Positions 1 to 24,000 of a DNA stretch of 64,000 bases are shown here, in pieces. The first letter of the stretch is position 1. Each line of letters opens with the position of its first letter. The notes beneath the pieces are model-generated. The model saw nothing but the letters and a program-made list of their open reading frames with translations. It did not search any database and was not told where the DNA came from. The DNA lies in NCBI GenBank assembly GCA_963924555.1, contig OZ004592.1:6820001-6884000 (forward strand), in the 5' to 3' direction. Source of the DNA: Crambe crambe. Its lineage: Eukaryota > Porifera > Demospongiae > Poecilosclerida > Crambeidae. A program made the position numbers and the translations under genes.

Positions 1-80
1 GGGGAATAGGGAGTGCAGGGGAACAGATATAGTGCAGGGGGTCAGAGAGTGGAGGAATGGGTTCTTCTTATTAGACTCAC

Positions 81-11481
<11,401 letters not shown>

Positions 11482-11759
11482 CTTTGAGTTCTCCTGCTTC
11501 TTCAACCATCCACTGCAAAAGAACCACCAATCACTTCCACAAAATCCACCACCTCACACCGCACTTTTCGGGCAGGGCCGCAAAGTATGCAGGATATCCG
11601 GGAGGCAGGGCAAGATGTCCGGGAAGCAGGGCAAGATATTCGAAGGGGAGGGCAAGAATGTCAGCATCCGGTTGCTGAGCAGTATTTCTTTGAGGCTGGA
11701 ACATCATCACATCACATTCACTAACTTATAGAAACCGATATTACTGATCTGATCCAAAG
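11482..11759. promoter_or_regulatory. Divergent intergenic region, ferlin / secreted protein A
   Basis: The 278 bp between the two start codons must hold both 5' leaders and promoters. At about 11568-11660 it carries two to three imperfect copies of a 22-26 bp unit containing AGGGCAAGAT and TCCGGGA. No TATA element is obvious for either gene. Confidence 0.5.
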
Positions 11760-14599
11760 ATGCAATCTCTACACTATTATTATCTTTTCACTGCAATGGC
11801 CATTTTGAGTCTGAAGCTTGGATCTTGCAAGCATCTACCTCAGACTACTTCAGGAGCAGAGACTGACATAGACACTACCTCTCCCTGCAGCATTAAAATG
11901 GAACACATTTGCTCCTCCATTGAAGAAGCTGAAAACTATTCCTTGGAGTTCAATACTGATAATTTTTTGCAGAGATCTGGTGAAATACAAGGTAAAAAAT
12001 CAGAGATTTATAATAGCATACAAGAATATGTTGAACCATAGGAATTAAGTAATTCTATTTAGTATTCTGTGGGGGTCATTATCGCATTAATTATCTTCAC
12101 TTGGGGTATCTCAACAGAGAGTGTTTACTGAGTATACAAGAATCCCTGACAGCTGGCTAGTAGTGGTTGGTGTGTAGTAAGAGTGATTGTATGCAGACTG
12201 TATATACATATAGCTAATTCCTACAGGATGACACTATTTCAGTGTTTGCTATTGCTGGAGTGTAATTCACTCATGTGTATGGCATGTGATACATGTGTAT
12301 CATTCTACAGTGGTTGAAAATCCATTAGATTAAGTAATAGCCGTGACACTCTGCACAAACATTCCACACTATAAATGTTTTTATTACACACAATTTCACA
12401 CACTATTTTGTTTTTAGTGAGTGTGTGTATTGGTGCATGTGCAGTACACACTTTCATTTTTACAGTACCACCAAGTCTGGCTTACATGACAAAGCTACAA
12501 TTAAAAACACCCAGTACGTACCCTCGATGAGAACTGTGATTCATGAATATATTTTTTGAGTGAATTGTTTTTTAGCAGGGAAGGTACTTGCTAGTGCTTC
12601 CTAAAATTCACAGGGGGCTTCACTGAATGCAGTGCATATTTCGAATCGAATGGCTCAAGGCGATCTTGCGAGGTGCATTGCATACCACCGCCTCTCCACC
12701 TAATTTAATTACAGCAACACTCTGTGTGTGGCTGCTCTATAAAAAATGTACACATTTATATTCATCATAGCATATGGAACATTGAGCTGCGGAAATTGAT
12801 GGTTAAAATTCTTTTTTTAAATCATAATAGTGAAAGTGTATATGACGAAATGTCCTTCCTTTGAGGCTTCATCCCCCTGGTGGTATCGTCTTCAAGTCTT
12901 CAAGCAGACTGGAAGTGGTGGCTCGGGTGTTGGTGCTGAAATAAACGACACCCACTCCACCAAAGTGGTCAGTGAAGTGGAAGCTAACCCAGAGGGCTCT
13001 GGACCGTCAATTGATGACTTAACAAATGAAATAGGAGAATTCAGACTTCATAAAGGAGCAAGTGAAGTCCACTTGTGCAACTCTGGTTCTGTGAGTGTCT
13101 GAAACTTGTTCTTTTCTGAATAAAAAGATTTGCTAAGGGCATACATACTTATTACATAAATTAATGTAAGAATAATTCTAACGACACTTATCAAATATTA
13201 ACTGACTGTCATCCATAGAGCTTCAGTCCAATTCTGAACCAAAACATCTCCAATCCTACCACAATTAGAGCTCATTATTGCATGACTTAGCACTGGAAGG
13301 TCACAAACACACGACTCTATATACCATAAATATAATGTTTGTGTATACTTAATAATCTTGTGGGCAAAACATTCTTCAGCAACTATTGTTATAATGCAAT
13401 AAGCTGCCTTAATGATGCCCTAACTATTTATAACAGACTGCAACTTATTTTAAAAATCAAATTACAACTTGCAGGCTGCTGTTTTCACTTCATGCTCTCC
13501 AAAACCCTGGGACATTCCTGTTGACTATACCTGGAAAGCGACCAACGCTGCCACGTACCAGGAGAGTGATTCCCTGTGCTTCAGGTAAATGCGGATGCAT
13601 GGTTCACGTTTTCCTTTGTGTATTTGTACAGATATGGCTGCAGTGGAAGGGCGTTCTCTTCCTGTGTACATTTATGGCATGATTATGGTAGAATCATACC
13701 ATATAAGTATCCCAGTTTTTTTCCCCCCCCCATTTTTTTGGGAATTCTTTTCCAAGTATTCTGGTAACTTTATTCAAAGAGTCTGTGCATGCATGGCATC
13801 CACTGCTATAATAATAATTTTGCATGACTTCTAAGTTCTAGTTTCTGTACATGCATGCACGCCCAATGCATGCCCATATTACATGCATGCCTATGTTACA
13901 TGCAGATAAAATTTTCATGAATTTCTTGCTACTTTGATTTTGAAAAACCACAAAAAATTTTATCCATGCTATATGGTAATGGTCAATAAGTTAACTAGCT
14001 AAACCATGACATGTGCCTCTCACTTGCTTAACATTCCTCCTTATGCAGATTAACACTCCAATATAAAGAAACAGATAGGACATGCAGACAGAAAGAGGTC
14101 TGTCTCCCCATAGCAGATATGCCCACAGCAAATACCTCACAGTCAGAAATGACCAACGATGATGACATTATAAGCAACACTATAGATACAGTGAGTAATC
14201 CTGTGGAAATTCCAGGAATACTGGGGTCTGCTTATGATGATGAAGACGCTGATAGGATGATGAGAAAAATTACTCAAGAATCCATGCAAGGGGGAGAAAT
14301 TGAAGAAGTGGTTATTCCATCTAGTGCGGGATGCCAGAGCCTGAAGCAGTATTTTGCTGGACAAAACTTATCTTGGGTCCCAGATTGCGACTGTGAAGGG
14401 AACTTCAAAAAAGTGCAGTGCTCCAGCAGCAAGGACCAGCGGATGGAGTGTTGGTGTTCCACTCGCAGTGGGAGTGAAGTGGCACACTCACGGAAAACTC
14501 TAAGCTGCACCAATCCAAAACATTTGTAAGTTTTTATCTTCTATCATGTGAATGGGAATGCATGACACACTTTTTCTTTCTAGTGAATTCAATTGCTGA
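11760..14599 (+). CDS. Secreted protein A with N-terminal orphan module and thyroglobulin type-1 domain
   Basis: I join five exons with GT-AG borders: 11760-11991, 12831-13089, 13475-13584, 14049-14525 and 14584-14599 (about 365 aa). The protein starts with a hydrophobic signal peptide (MQSLHYYYLFTAMAILSLKL). A module follows with landmarks VKVYMTKCP, WWYRLQV, GAEI and, across the next junction, LCFRLTL. Near the C-terminus is a thyroglobulin type-1 domain: WVPDCDCEGNFKKVQC, then CWCSTRSG, then a final Cys. Thyroglobulin-1 domains often inhibit cysteine proteases or bind extracellular proteins. The next gene is a diverged tandem copy with the same exon phases, which supports the model. I do not recognise the N-terminal module. 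The last mini-exon (EFNC then stop) is the least certain part. Confidence 0.72.
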
Positions 14600-14741
14600 A
14601 TCAAGTGGCTCTACAAGATTGTCGGAACTTTTGGCCATAGTATACATGTCTACCAATCTTTTAAAAATCCCATCTACCATTATAAATACCACTATCATCT
14701 TTTTATCTGGAAATGGACGTCACTATAATTTGCAAACAAAA

Positions 14742-14753
14742 TGCGCATGCGCA
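14742..14753. promoter_or_regulatory. NRF-1-type palindrome upstream of secreted protein B
   Basis: TGCGCATGCGCA matches the palindromic consensus YGCGCAYGCGCR exactly, 113 bp upstream of the B start codon. The binding factor is inferred from the motif only. Confidence 0.6.
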
Positions 14754-14865
14754 GTCTTACGACAGGCGATTATATAAGCAATTTCATATGCACTGAAGAA
14801 GTCATTACTGCTGAAAACACGCCAAGAACATAGGAAAACAGTTTCTCTTCACCCTCGGTCTTATC

Positions 14866-15892
14866 ATGGGCACCATCAGCAGCAACAAAAGCATTCTGGA
14901 AAGATTGCTGGAAATGGTTCTGCTCATTCTACTAGTGAGTATTATGGAATGCAACTCAATCAGCTGCAGAGCTAGTGGAAGTAATCCTGACTCACTTTTA
15001 TATGGACTTGCAATCACAAAGGACACAGCCAAGCAACAATTAGGTGAGACATAACAGCTTGCCAAACACAACTTGTTTAATATGGAGTGTATTCTGCAGT
15101 AATAGTCTACCAGAAGAACTGTCCACAGCTGAATACCACCAGTGCAAGTTGGTACAGACTTGAAGTGATTGGCTCTTATGCAAGAAATGGTTCATTTAAT
15201 ACTCCTCACCGTGCTTCTGGAGCAGAAATTAAAAATGATGTGAGCTCCAGCTGCAGGCTGGTTGACAATACATGCTGTAGTTAATCTCCATGCCACGGTT
15301 TGCTTTGTTCTGCAGGGAATAGAGTTCTACGCTTTTGAGGAACCACTTGCACTTCTCGACTTCCCAAGAACATTCTCATGGAAAAGCAGCTCTGTGATAC
15401 AGGAAATACTTTGTTTCAGGTACAGTTATATTCTCTACATACTGAAATCTTTCAACTGATGATTTACAAACAGACTTACCGTTCTGCATGAAGACAGTTG
15501 CGAACAAGTGATCAGCAGTAACTGCGCTGTAAATGATACTGAAGTATCAAAAGGTGCAGGGTCATATCCAGGGTATGAAGCTCAGAAAGATGAGGGGTCA
15601 GCAGAAGAAAGCACTAATGCAGTACTACCTGAGCAGACAGAGACCACTACTTCTCCTTTAGTTACATCTGAAGTGAGTAGCTCGCTAGCTAAAGCCTCCA
15701 ATTTGTTTTTGACAGCTAGTTTCACTAATAATATTCAACAGTGCTTCAGCAGACATGACTGCTCTGGCAAAAGAAAGGCACCACAATGTGGCACTGATGG
15801 AAAAGTGTACAGAAACAGATGTGAGCTGCGACTATATAGTTGTCTTGATGGCACAGACGTGCAGAGGGATAAAACCTGGGCACACTGTAAGA

Positions 15893-15965
<73 letters not shown>

Positions 15966-16247
15966 GGTCCCAATGCAACCTCAGATGAACCCTGTACCAC
16001 TACACAGCCACCAACTAGTGCAGCAACAGAAGCTCCTACCAGGCAACCTTGTGTAGAACTAAATAAACAGTACGAAGATAAACCATGGTGGACCCCAAGG
16101 AAGTGCGACAGGTTTGGCTTTTTCAGGCCCATACTATGCAGAGCAGTAGAAAATGGGGCAAAGTGCTGGTGTGTCAACACTAGATATGGGAGTGTATATA
16201 GGGAGCCATGGATTGTCAGTTGTAATAATCACAATTCCTCAGAGTGA
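14866..16247 (+). CDS. Secreted protein B: orphan module, Kazal domain and thyroglobulin type-1 domain
   Basis: Exons 14866-15043, 15100-15239, 15316-15419, 15474-15886 and 15967-16247 join in frame (about 370 aa). An N-terminal hydrophobic stretch (MVLLILLVSIMECNS) suggests secretion; translation could start at 14866 or at that inner Met (14911). The orphan module repeats the landmarks of protein A: VIVYQKNCP, WYRLEV, GAEI, then LCFRLTV. A Ser/Thr/Glu-rich spacer leads to a Kazal domain (CFSRHDCSGKRKAPQCGTDG, then YRNRCELRLYSC). The last exon adds a thyroglobulin-1 domain (CDRFGFFRPILC, then CWCVNTRYGS). Kazal plus thyroglobulin recalls SPARC/SMOC/testican proteins and suggests protease inhibition or a matrix role, but the rest of those families is missing. 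A donor GTGAGT overlaps the stop codon, so an extra 3' coding exon from about 16304 is possible. Confidence 0.72.
15892..15964 (+). repeat. (TTA)n microsatellite forming nearly a whole intron
   Basis: About 24 TTA units fill the 80-nt intron (15887-15966) between the Kazal and thyroglobulin exons of protein B. Only GTAAGA and the terminal TATAG lie outside the repeat. There is no recognisable polypyrimidine tract beyond the T-rich repeat itself. Confidence 0.9.
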
Positions 16248-16509
16248 GTGCAACTAAATTTACTGTTTTTGAAAAAATTATTTCATTGTTTTTTTTATAC
16301 AGAATACCACAACATCGCTGTGGACTTTGAAGGCAACACGATGTTTTTAATTTCCTCTGCAGAAACTATCACTTCATCCCCTTTTTTTATTATAATAGCA
16401 ATTAATTGAGAAATTAATCATGAATATTTATTATATTGAATACTAAGCTTAAATTATCCACATGTTGAATGTGCACTGTCTGCCTTTAGTTAGATTGTAC
16501 TGGTATAGT

Positions 16510-19500
16510 TCACTTTAGCTGGAGATGTCGTAGAGTCTTGGGGTCCAGCTGCCTATCACTGATTGGCTCATTTTCAAATGGATTACGAGGAGGTGTGATG
16601 GGAAGAGGTCGGAAGTGTGTCGGTGGGAGTGCCAGTAGACCACTGCTTGGTGGGGACACATTGACATTATTGCTATTGTTGGTGTTCCCGTTCAGAGCAG
16701 TAGCACTGAAATCGATGGGAGTGAATGTATTAGAGGGAGGTCCCTTGCAATTCTCAGGGGTAGCATTCTTGTTGGCTTGGTCTGAACTCCTGGAGCGAGA
16801 TCTTGATGGAGTCTTCTTCTTTGGTTTGTCTGCAGCCGTGGACTTTGAACGAGGTCTTCCAATTTTAGGGAAGAGTTCAGCAGACACGTGTTTCTTGGCA
16901 GAAGGCATACCTTCTCCAGATAACCTTCTTTCCAGGAATGCAATAGGAGATGGAGAGCTTGAAATACTACCAGGGGAGACACGCCCACTCTGCTTGAGGT
17001 TTAGAAAGGTTCTCCAGAACGGGCTGCTGGAATTGTTGAAATTAAAATTCCTACCATCGTGTCCAGATTCATCCAAGTTTGGCGTAAGGACGATGGGTCC
17101 CTGAGACACTATTGGAGTTAAAAATGTGGAACTGACAATGTCTTCGGTGTGAACGGTCTTCCTTTTTCTGGGAATAAGTCTATGCTGCTCTTCAGGAAAA
17201 GTACAGGGCAGCGTATGCACCATGAATTTATATATTTCATCCATTATACACCTATCGATTATACTCTGTGTCACTTCTTCCTGCTGTTTGTCTTCCATAG
17301 AAAGACGGAGCTAAAAGAATTTAGCAGGACTTAATAATTCAGCAAAGAAGACTGAAATTCCCATGCATTTCTAGTACTGAAAATACAGACACATACCAAA
17401 TCATCACCTCCTCCAACAACAGTGAGTTGTGTGGAAGATTTCATCTTAGTACGCAGTTTCTGTAAGGAGAGAAATCATGGCTTATGGCTTTGCTAATCTA
17501 ATAAACATGAACTGTCAGGACCATCAGTAAATGATATAATTGATTAATGTACAGACTGCAGATGTCCACACTGGCACCCCATCACTCCAGCCAGCACAAT
17601 ACTTTTCTCACACCAGCCAACCCAAACACTCTCTAATTGACATTCTTCTAGCGTTGCTATGAACGATATTAATTTTTTTTTAAAAGAAAAAAAAAAAAGA
17701 AGCTGAGATGGTCATGTAGTTAATGTGGTACTAGGAAGGAGAGATGTGTGGATGAAAGTGAAGTTACCACGAGCACCTTGGGAATTAACACATCTCCACG
17801 CAAAAGAAAATTAATGCACTTCAAAAATGTCGCAAAAGATTTTTATTTAAAAAATTTTTTTAACTGTAGAGAATTTTCCATGAGAGTAGGAGGATCACAT
17901 CTTGATGAGTGCCATCTGCATGAGTGATGCAGGTTAACTAGCTGGAATAACTTAATACTTGCATTCAAAGATTGTTTATTTGTCCAGAAAATACACAGAA
18001 ATACCAAAATAATGAACACATTTGCCTCTTTCTTCCTTTTCTCAGAGGTGCCATGAGAAAAAAAGGGCCTGGTTATTAAATGAACAGGTCCATGGCACTG
18101 AAGCGTGACTGAACAGCTGGTTATTAGGCACACAATGTTCACTGCTACTACCAACCATGAACATACTCTGTCTGATTGTACAGCTGGCTGCCGAGAATCA
18201 GATAAAAATCTAATAACTATTTAGGAAGGTTGAGTCAAGTACTTGATATTGACCACAAGCATCCATAAGCATTCCTGCTGACATGACCCTTTCAGCTATT
18301 CAGCATGCAAGCCTAAGAAGTGACTGTCCCCATTACCAGTAATACTAGGCCACCAACCAAATATTGAGCAGTAAAAACAGACTTCAGTTAATATTAAAAT
18401 ATTAATATATAATTATTAATCTTGTTAGTATTGTGGCTAATAGGTCATTAACCTTCCCACTCTTCCTACAAATACTTATTATAGGTACCATACACATGCC
18501 TCTATGTAATTGCTGGAGCAGAATCGAGAGTCACTTCCCACCACAAAAGAGGTCGGCACCACACAGTCTTTCAAAGGATCAGCCGACAGCTAATAAAAAT
18601 AAGAAAGAAGAAAGTTATTCATTTTTTACTCAGGGAGAAAATGGAATTTTTAGTTGAGTGATATTGTGTAATGGCTCAGTAGCAGCTTCAAGACATGACA
18701 TTCATCTTTTTTTTTTAAACAGCTTCTATTTACTCACAAAATCTGGTAGTTAAGTAACAACTATTGTGGCAAGTGGAAAAGCAACTTGAGAAAATGTTTG
18801 ATGTTGCAATTTGATAATGTGATCAAACCAGCAGCTATCAAACTAGAAAACCGATCGAGTCTGATCAAACCACCACAGTAGTAGCCACTAGCCCACTTGA
18901 CATTCCTCTGCGCTGCCTCAACCAGCCACAATAAATTGCATACCGTCTATACCAGAAAAATTAAGGTACATGTAGTCTGAATCAATCTCTGTTCCCAGCA
19001 TAGGTTTGCAAACTAGAGGGAGTAAGAGAGAAAAGCGGTCTAATTAACTTGGCAATGGCAGGGTAAATTCCATTGATTATTATCAGTCACGCAACCTCTT
19101 AGCTAACTGACTGACTTGTAACGGACATAGCTCCATAACAGGGAGTCCCAGGAAGAGACTCGTTTGTCCCAGGGGAATTCAGTAAAATGATCCAGCGCAA
19201 ACATAAGGGAGACACCCATCTGACCATTTCATCTAGTCTGCCCAAAATACTGGATTGAAAAAAAATCACTTTCATCTCCGAATTTCATTATCCCCACAGA
19301 CAGATTTTGAATATTAAGCCCACCCATTGCCCTTAAGTGGCGTGATTCAGTGAAATTTTTTTTTTCTGCTGGCATTGTTGTGAGATTCCTGTGTCTGCAA
19401 CCACTTGAAAGGATCAAACATCATGTCTCCCTTTAGTCCAGCCACTTCAAGTAAACACTGCAGGCTATAGCATTACGATAAACAACTTTTTTACATCGGC

Positions 19501-20967
19501 TTTTAAACCAGTGACCATAGACACAACAATATAATATCCCTGCTATCGAGCCAAGTTGATCACCCATGCAGCACCAACTCTGGCACTGTGGCGCACTGCC
19601 ACACAGAAAGATCGTAGAGCTTGTTAGATCAGTGTCTTTGGTGAAGTATTGAAGTACAGTTCATGAAAAGATTTGATTGTGTTGACGTAAAGACTGCCAT
19701 GACTACCAACAGGAAAGGGCAAAGTATGGCAAACATTAATGGAGATTCAGAGATATCACATTCCAATTAATCTTTAATCACAATTGTGGAAAATGGAGGA
19801 GAAATAATTAATGTGGTCGTGGGCATCGATGTCACATCATGTGGTATTCAAAAACTTGCAAGAAAAATTTTTGGCAGAGAATCAAAGCCACGAGATTTGC
19901 ATAATTATGAAGCTGCTGGTCATTGATTGAAGACATTAGTGAAGGAAGCCGTACAAAACTCACACACTCCAACTACCAGACATCGCATTTTGCTCACCAG
20001 ATGCTTAGGGAAGCCACATGCCAGACCAAGACATACAGACACATGGAACAACTCGTCTTGTTACGTCTCTGCAACAGGTATTAATATTTCCAGAGGAGCC
20101 GCAGCAAATTTAGAGGCACAATATGTATACACACAGTGTAATGAGCTTATTATGGCTTCCGAGAATGAATAAATGGAACTAAATATTACCAACTGTTACC
20201 AACAGTCACATCATACAGATATGTTGAGATGGCTAGTGTGGTTGTCAAGAGACATATGCCAGCAAAATAAACAGGTGAGCAACTTAATAAGAAAGATGAA
20301 AGGCTTACGATAGGGTCCAGACAGGGGCAGAGGCTGCAAACTTGCAAAGTTACAAAGTTCAGAAATATAAAGTTAATTCGAGGATACCGAGTGGTCTCTT
20401 TGATACTTGTGTTATTGTTATTGGTCTTCTATGATTAATTTGCTATCAAATTAGCCAGATTCCAGCCTATTTAATCACCTTCTATTGGAGTCCCCCTCCT
20501 TAGTTCACCTTTGATGCAATATACTTATTTAATGGCTTAATATAACTCTCTGGTTTCCTACAGACAAAATATTGTCCATTTGCTCAAGAAACAGAATAAA
20601 AGGATAGCAGCTTTTCCTCTTATATGAATAAGCACTTGCCATGTAAAGACTAAGGCACAGCTGATAGTGAATGCTCAGGATCATGAATCACACTGTTGCA
20701 CATGCAATGGTCCCATATGTGCCACACATTAAATTACTCTCTCTTTTTTTGCAGCACTAGCAAGTGAGACAAAAGCTCACTGCCGAGTACTTTACGCATG
20801 CGTTTGTACCACCTACCTTCCACTTATGGTCAATTCCACTGCAAGGCAGTCCTAGAGAAATAATCATTGCCACAGGCACAAACTCAGCAATCTAAATGAA
20901 AAATTGCACACAGACACGCAAGATAAATTTCTGAACTCTCTTGAGAAGCAGGTCTATTCAGTTATTA

Positions 20968-21028
<61 letters not shown>

Positions 21029-24000
21029 CATTATTCAGTGAGTGCAGTAGCACTCTCTATGTAGGGTTAGTCTGAAATGGGCGTGGCTTCTCTCGTAGAA
21101 CAATACAAACTATGACTCTCTGTATCTCTTCTATTCTTGCTACAGGCTCAACTAAACTGCTTACATCTGGAAAACAATGCAGAAGATGATATGTCCGCTC
21201 AAACTCCCCCAGAACAGCATCAACAATCAGCACCAGCCGCCGTCTAAATCTAATTCGTTCATCATCAGATTTATCACATTAGCAGGCTGTATCCTTTCAC
21301 ATGCCACAATCAAATTCATATCAACTTGTACAATTATAACCACGTATTGTGCTTTTACCATACAGTTTTCCTCTGAAATAATCACTCATATCAAACAACT
21401 TTTCATTATAAACGATACTATGTAAAATTAAAATGACATTTGCGCGTGCGTCATGTAGACGTGTGTGTGCAAGGCTATATTCAAAGTAACTCAGATAAAA
21501 AGTAAATAAACAAGTGAAGGGGAAAAAAATTTGTGCTAAATAAAAAGGCCATGTAGGGTTGGTCTGTACTTTTACCTATAGCAGTTTCTGTGAACAATCA
21601 AAATTATGCTGCCTTCAATAATAATCCCTACATCACTGCCTAAACCAAACAGAACACTTTTATACTGACATGAACAGCTTGGTGGGAGGCAGTGATGTAG
21701 GAAGGCAGCATAATTTTGTTTGTTCACAATAGGTAAAAGTACAGACTAACCCTACCGCATAAATTTTTTTCCCTTCACTTGTGGTTTGGATGAGAATTAT
21801 TATTACCTTGGCTGCTATACGACCAGCAAGCGAGAAGCCAATCAACACCACAGGTCTCGTTGGGAAATGTGAGCTCAGCTAGACAGGAAAAAATCACAGT
21901 AAACTACACCTGTTGAGTGTGACCAAATCATTACGTTGCATTAGTGGCTCTTCTTGCCAGTATTTTTACGCTTACAACTCAGACATCCAAGACACAACCA
22001 GACACCAACAAGTATTAACTCTTTACCACAAAAATATAATTACTGTCTGAGAAAAAAAATCCTGACCCTATATCCCAAAGATTAACCAAATACCAAACCA
22101 AACCAGATCTCTCCAGCAAAATTTTTTTCCACAATCTAATTTTAATTGATTTTGTTATGCAATAATAATGTGATTATTGCTAGCATTATCAGATATGTTG
22201 CATTATGTAATAATTACACGTGCACAGAATGTGGACATGCATGTACATGCACGCACCCTGCTGATGTTGGGGCATGCATTATCATACAATGTACATAATG
22301 AGTGTAAGTATTTAAATCTCGGAATAATTTGGATAACATGTTTGCTGACCTCTTGAACTCTGTTGAGAGAACATAAGAGCATCTGCTCTGCGAGCTCATG
22401 GAGGCCGACATTGAGGGAAATGTCCGTCACACTTTCAGGGAGAATGATGGGATACACCTTCCCAATGATACCAAGTTGAGTCTGCCACATTCTCCACCTG
22501 AGGGGGGAAAAAAAGAGACTCCATCATCCCCTCCCCCGTTTCCTCCCTCTCACCCCTCCCCCTTTTCCTAACTTTTTATTTTCTTACCTTCGTCCTCCAA
22601 GCCCAGAGCTGGAGTAGGGCAAGGACACGAAAATTGGAGCTGGATCAAATTTGACCTTAAAGCAGAAACAGAGCATTATATATAATCATAGTGTGTTGGT
22701 AGGTATGCCTTAACATGAAACTAAAAGGACACACTGGTAAATTCCCACATTTAGCACTAAGCAGATGTAAGGTGATGTAAGGTGGTGAAGTCCCATACAC
22801 ATTTCCCACTAAGTGTGTGCCTTTTGCAGGTTTGAACTCCCCCAGTTTGCGACCACAATTTTACTACCATCAATAAAAAGCTATGTTCATATGCTGACCT
22901 GTTTTTCATTGTTGTATAGACCCACAGCAGGATTCCAAGGTCTCTTCAGAAGGAGACCAAAGGCCTCTCCCCCAGCCACACCCATGCTTGAGTGGATCAT
23001 ATGCTCCACAAGGACAGGGCACTTGGCCTTCAAGACCTGCACATACCAACTGTAAAATTAGCACTGATAAATGGACATGGCAGCCGTCAGACCTGCAGGA
23101 TGTCCAGGTAGATGGGAAGGAGACTTGTATCCAGAACACGTAACAAGATTTCATGGCACCATCTTGTAAGCTTTGAGTCCTGATGGGGAAATTGGAACTA
23201 AAGTAATTTCATTATCCAACTGGTATGCCCTCCCCCCACCCTCCCTTCCCATCCATATGCAATAAGAAATTTCATACAGCTTAGGTTCCAAGGAGCTATT
23301 GTCAAGCCACCCTTTCACATTGTTGGCAATGAAAATAACCTGTCATTTTATCTTTATTAATTAATTGGGCCTTCATATCAAATATTCCCTCTTCCCATAA
23401 CATCACCTTCTCATTTTATCATAATCACGCAGACTATAATCATGCAGACTGTAATCACTTGTATGCGACATCACCTTCTCATCACAACATGAAATTGATG
23501 GCTGCTCAAGTGCTTTAGATTACTTACCCATTTTACATTGGCCAGAGCTTTCCTAAACTTCCGTGTAGCTTTGTCAGTGTTTAACCTCCTCTTGATGGGC
23601 TCGTGAGGAACCTGCGGACCAGATGAGATCAAATGATGACTGGAGCTCTGGGCACAGATATGGGATATGTCCAACAATAAGGAGGTGGCTATCTCAGGAG
23701 GATATCCGAGATGACAGTGATAAAAACGTGTGAAAGATTCCAAGTCATAAATATTTGGAGATCTTGTATACAATGGATTTGATAATGAGCCTTGGTGAAT
23801 CAAACATCATGCAGTTTTGAACTTTGCCACATCATCATATATCTTCCTTCCTCCAGACCCCCACCACTAAGTCATGGACTGTGTAGGGTGAGTTTGAAAA
23901 TAGTGTGAGTGTTAACGGGATTAGGCAAGGACTGTTTAGAGAAAATAGATAATTCCTCAGGGAATTGTTGCAGAGGACAATAGATGATTGGCAACCACTT

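Noticed and set aside
15746..16180. Minus-strand frame with a long Ile run
   Set aside because: It is the complement of the TTA microsatellite and the thyroglobulin exon of protein B.
16538..17104. 188-aa plus-strand frame opposite the KANSL3 terminal exon
   Set aside because: Exact antisense shadow of the Ser/Pro-rich KANSL3 tail, which is supported by the family signature in the upstream exons.
17843..18154. 103-aa minus-strand frame MVVAVNIVCLI
   Set aside because: The neighbouring frame in the same stretch gives the KANSL3 motif MFMVGSSSEHCVP, so this frame is a shadow of that exon and its intron.
18433..18657. 74-aa plus-strand frame that starts like a signal peptide (MANRSLTFPLFLQILIIG)
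   Set aside because: Isolated inside a KANSL3 intron, no splice partners, no family resemblance, and short enough to arise by chance in AT-rich DNA.
19927..20172. 81-aa plus-strand frame in the KANSL3 intron
   Set aside because: No recognisable domain or transposon motif, no upstream start context or splice support.
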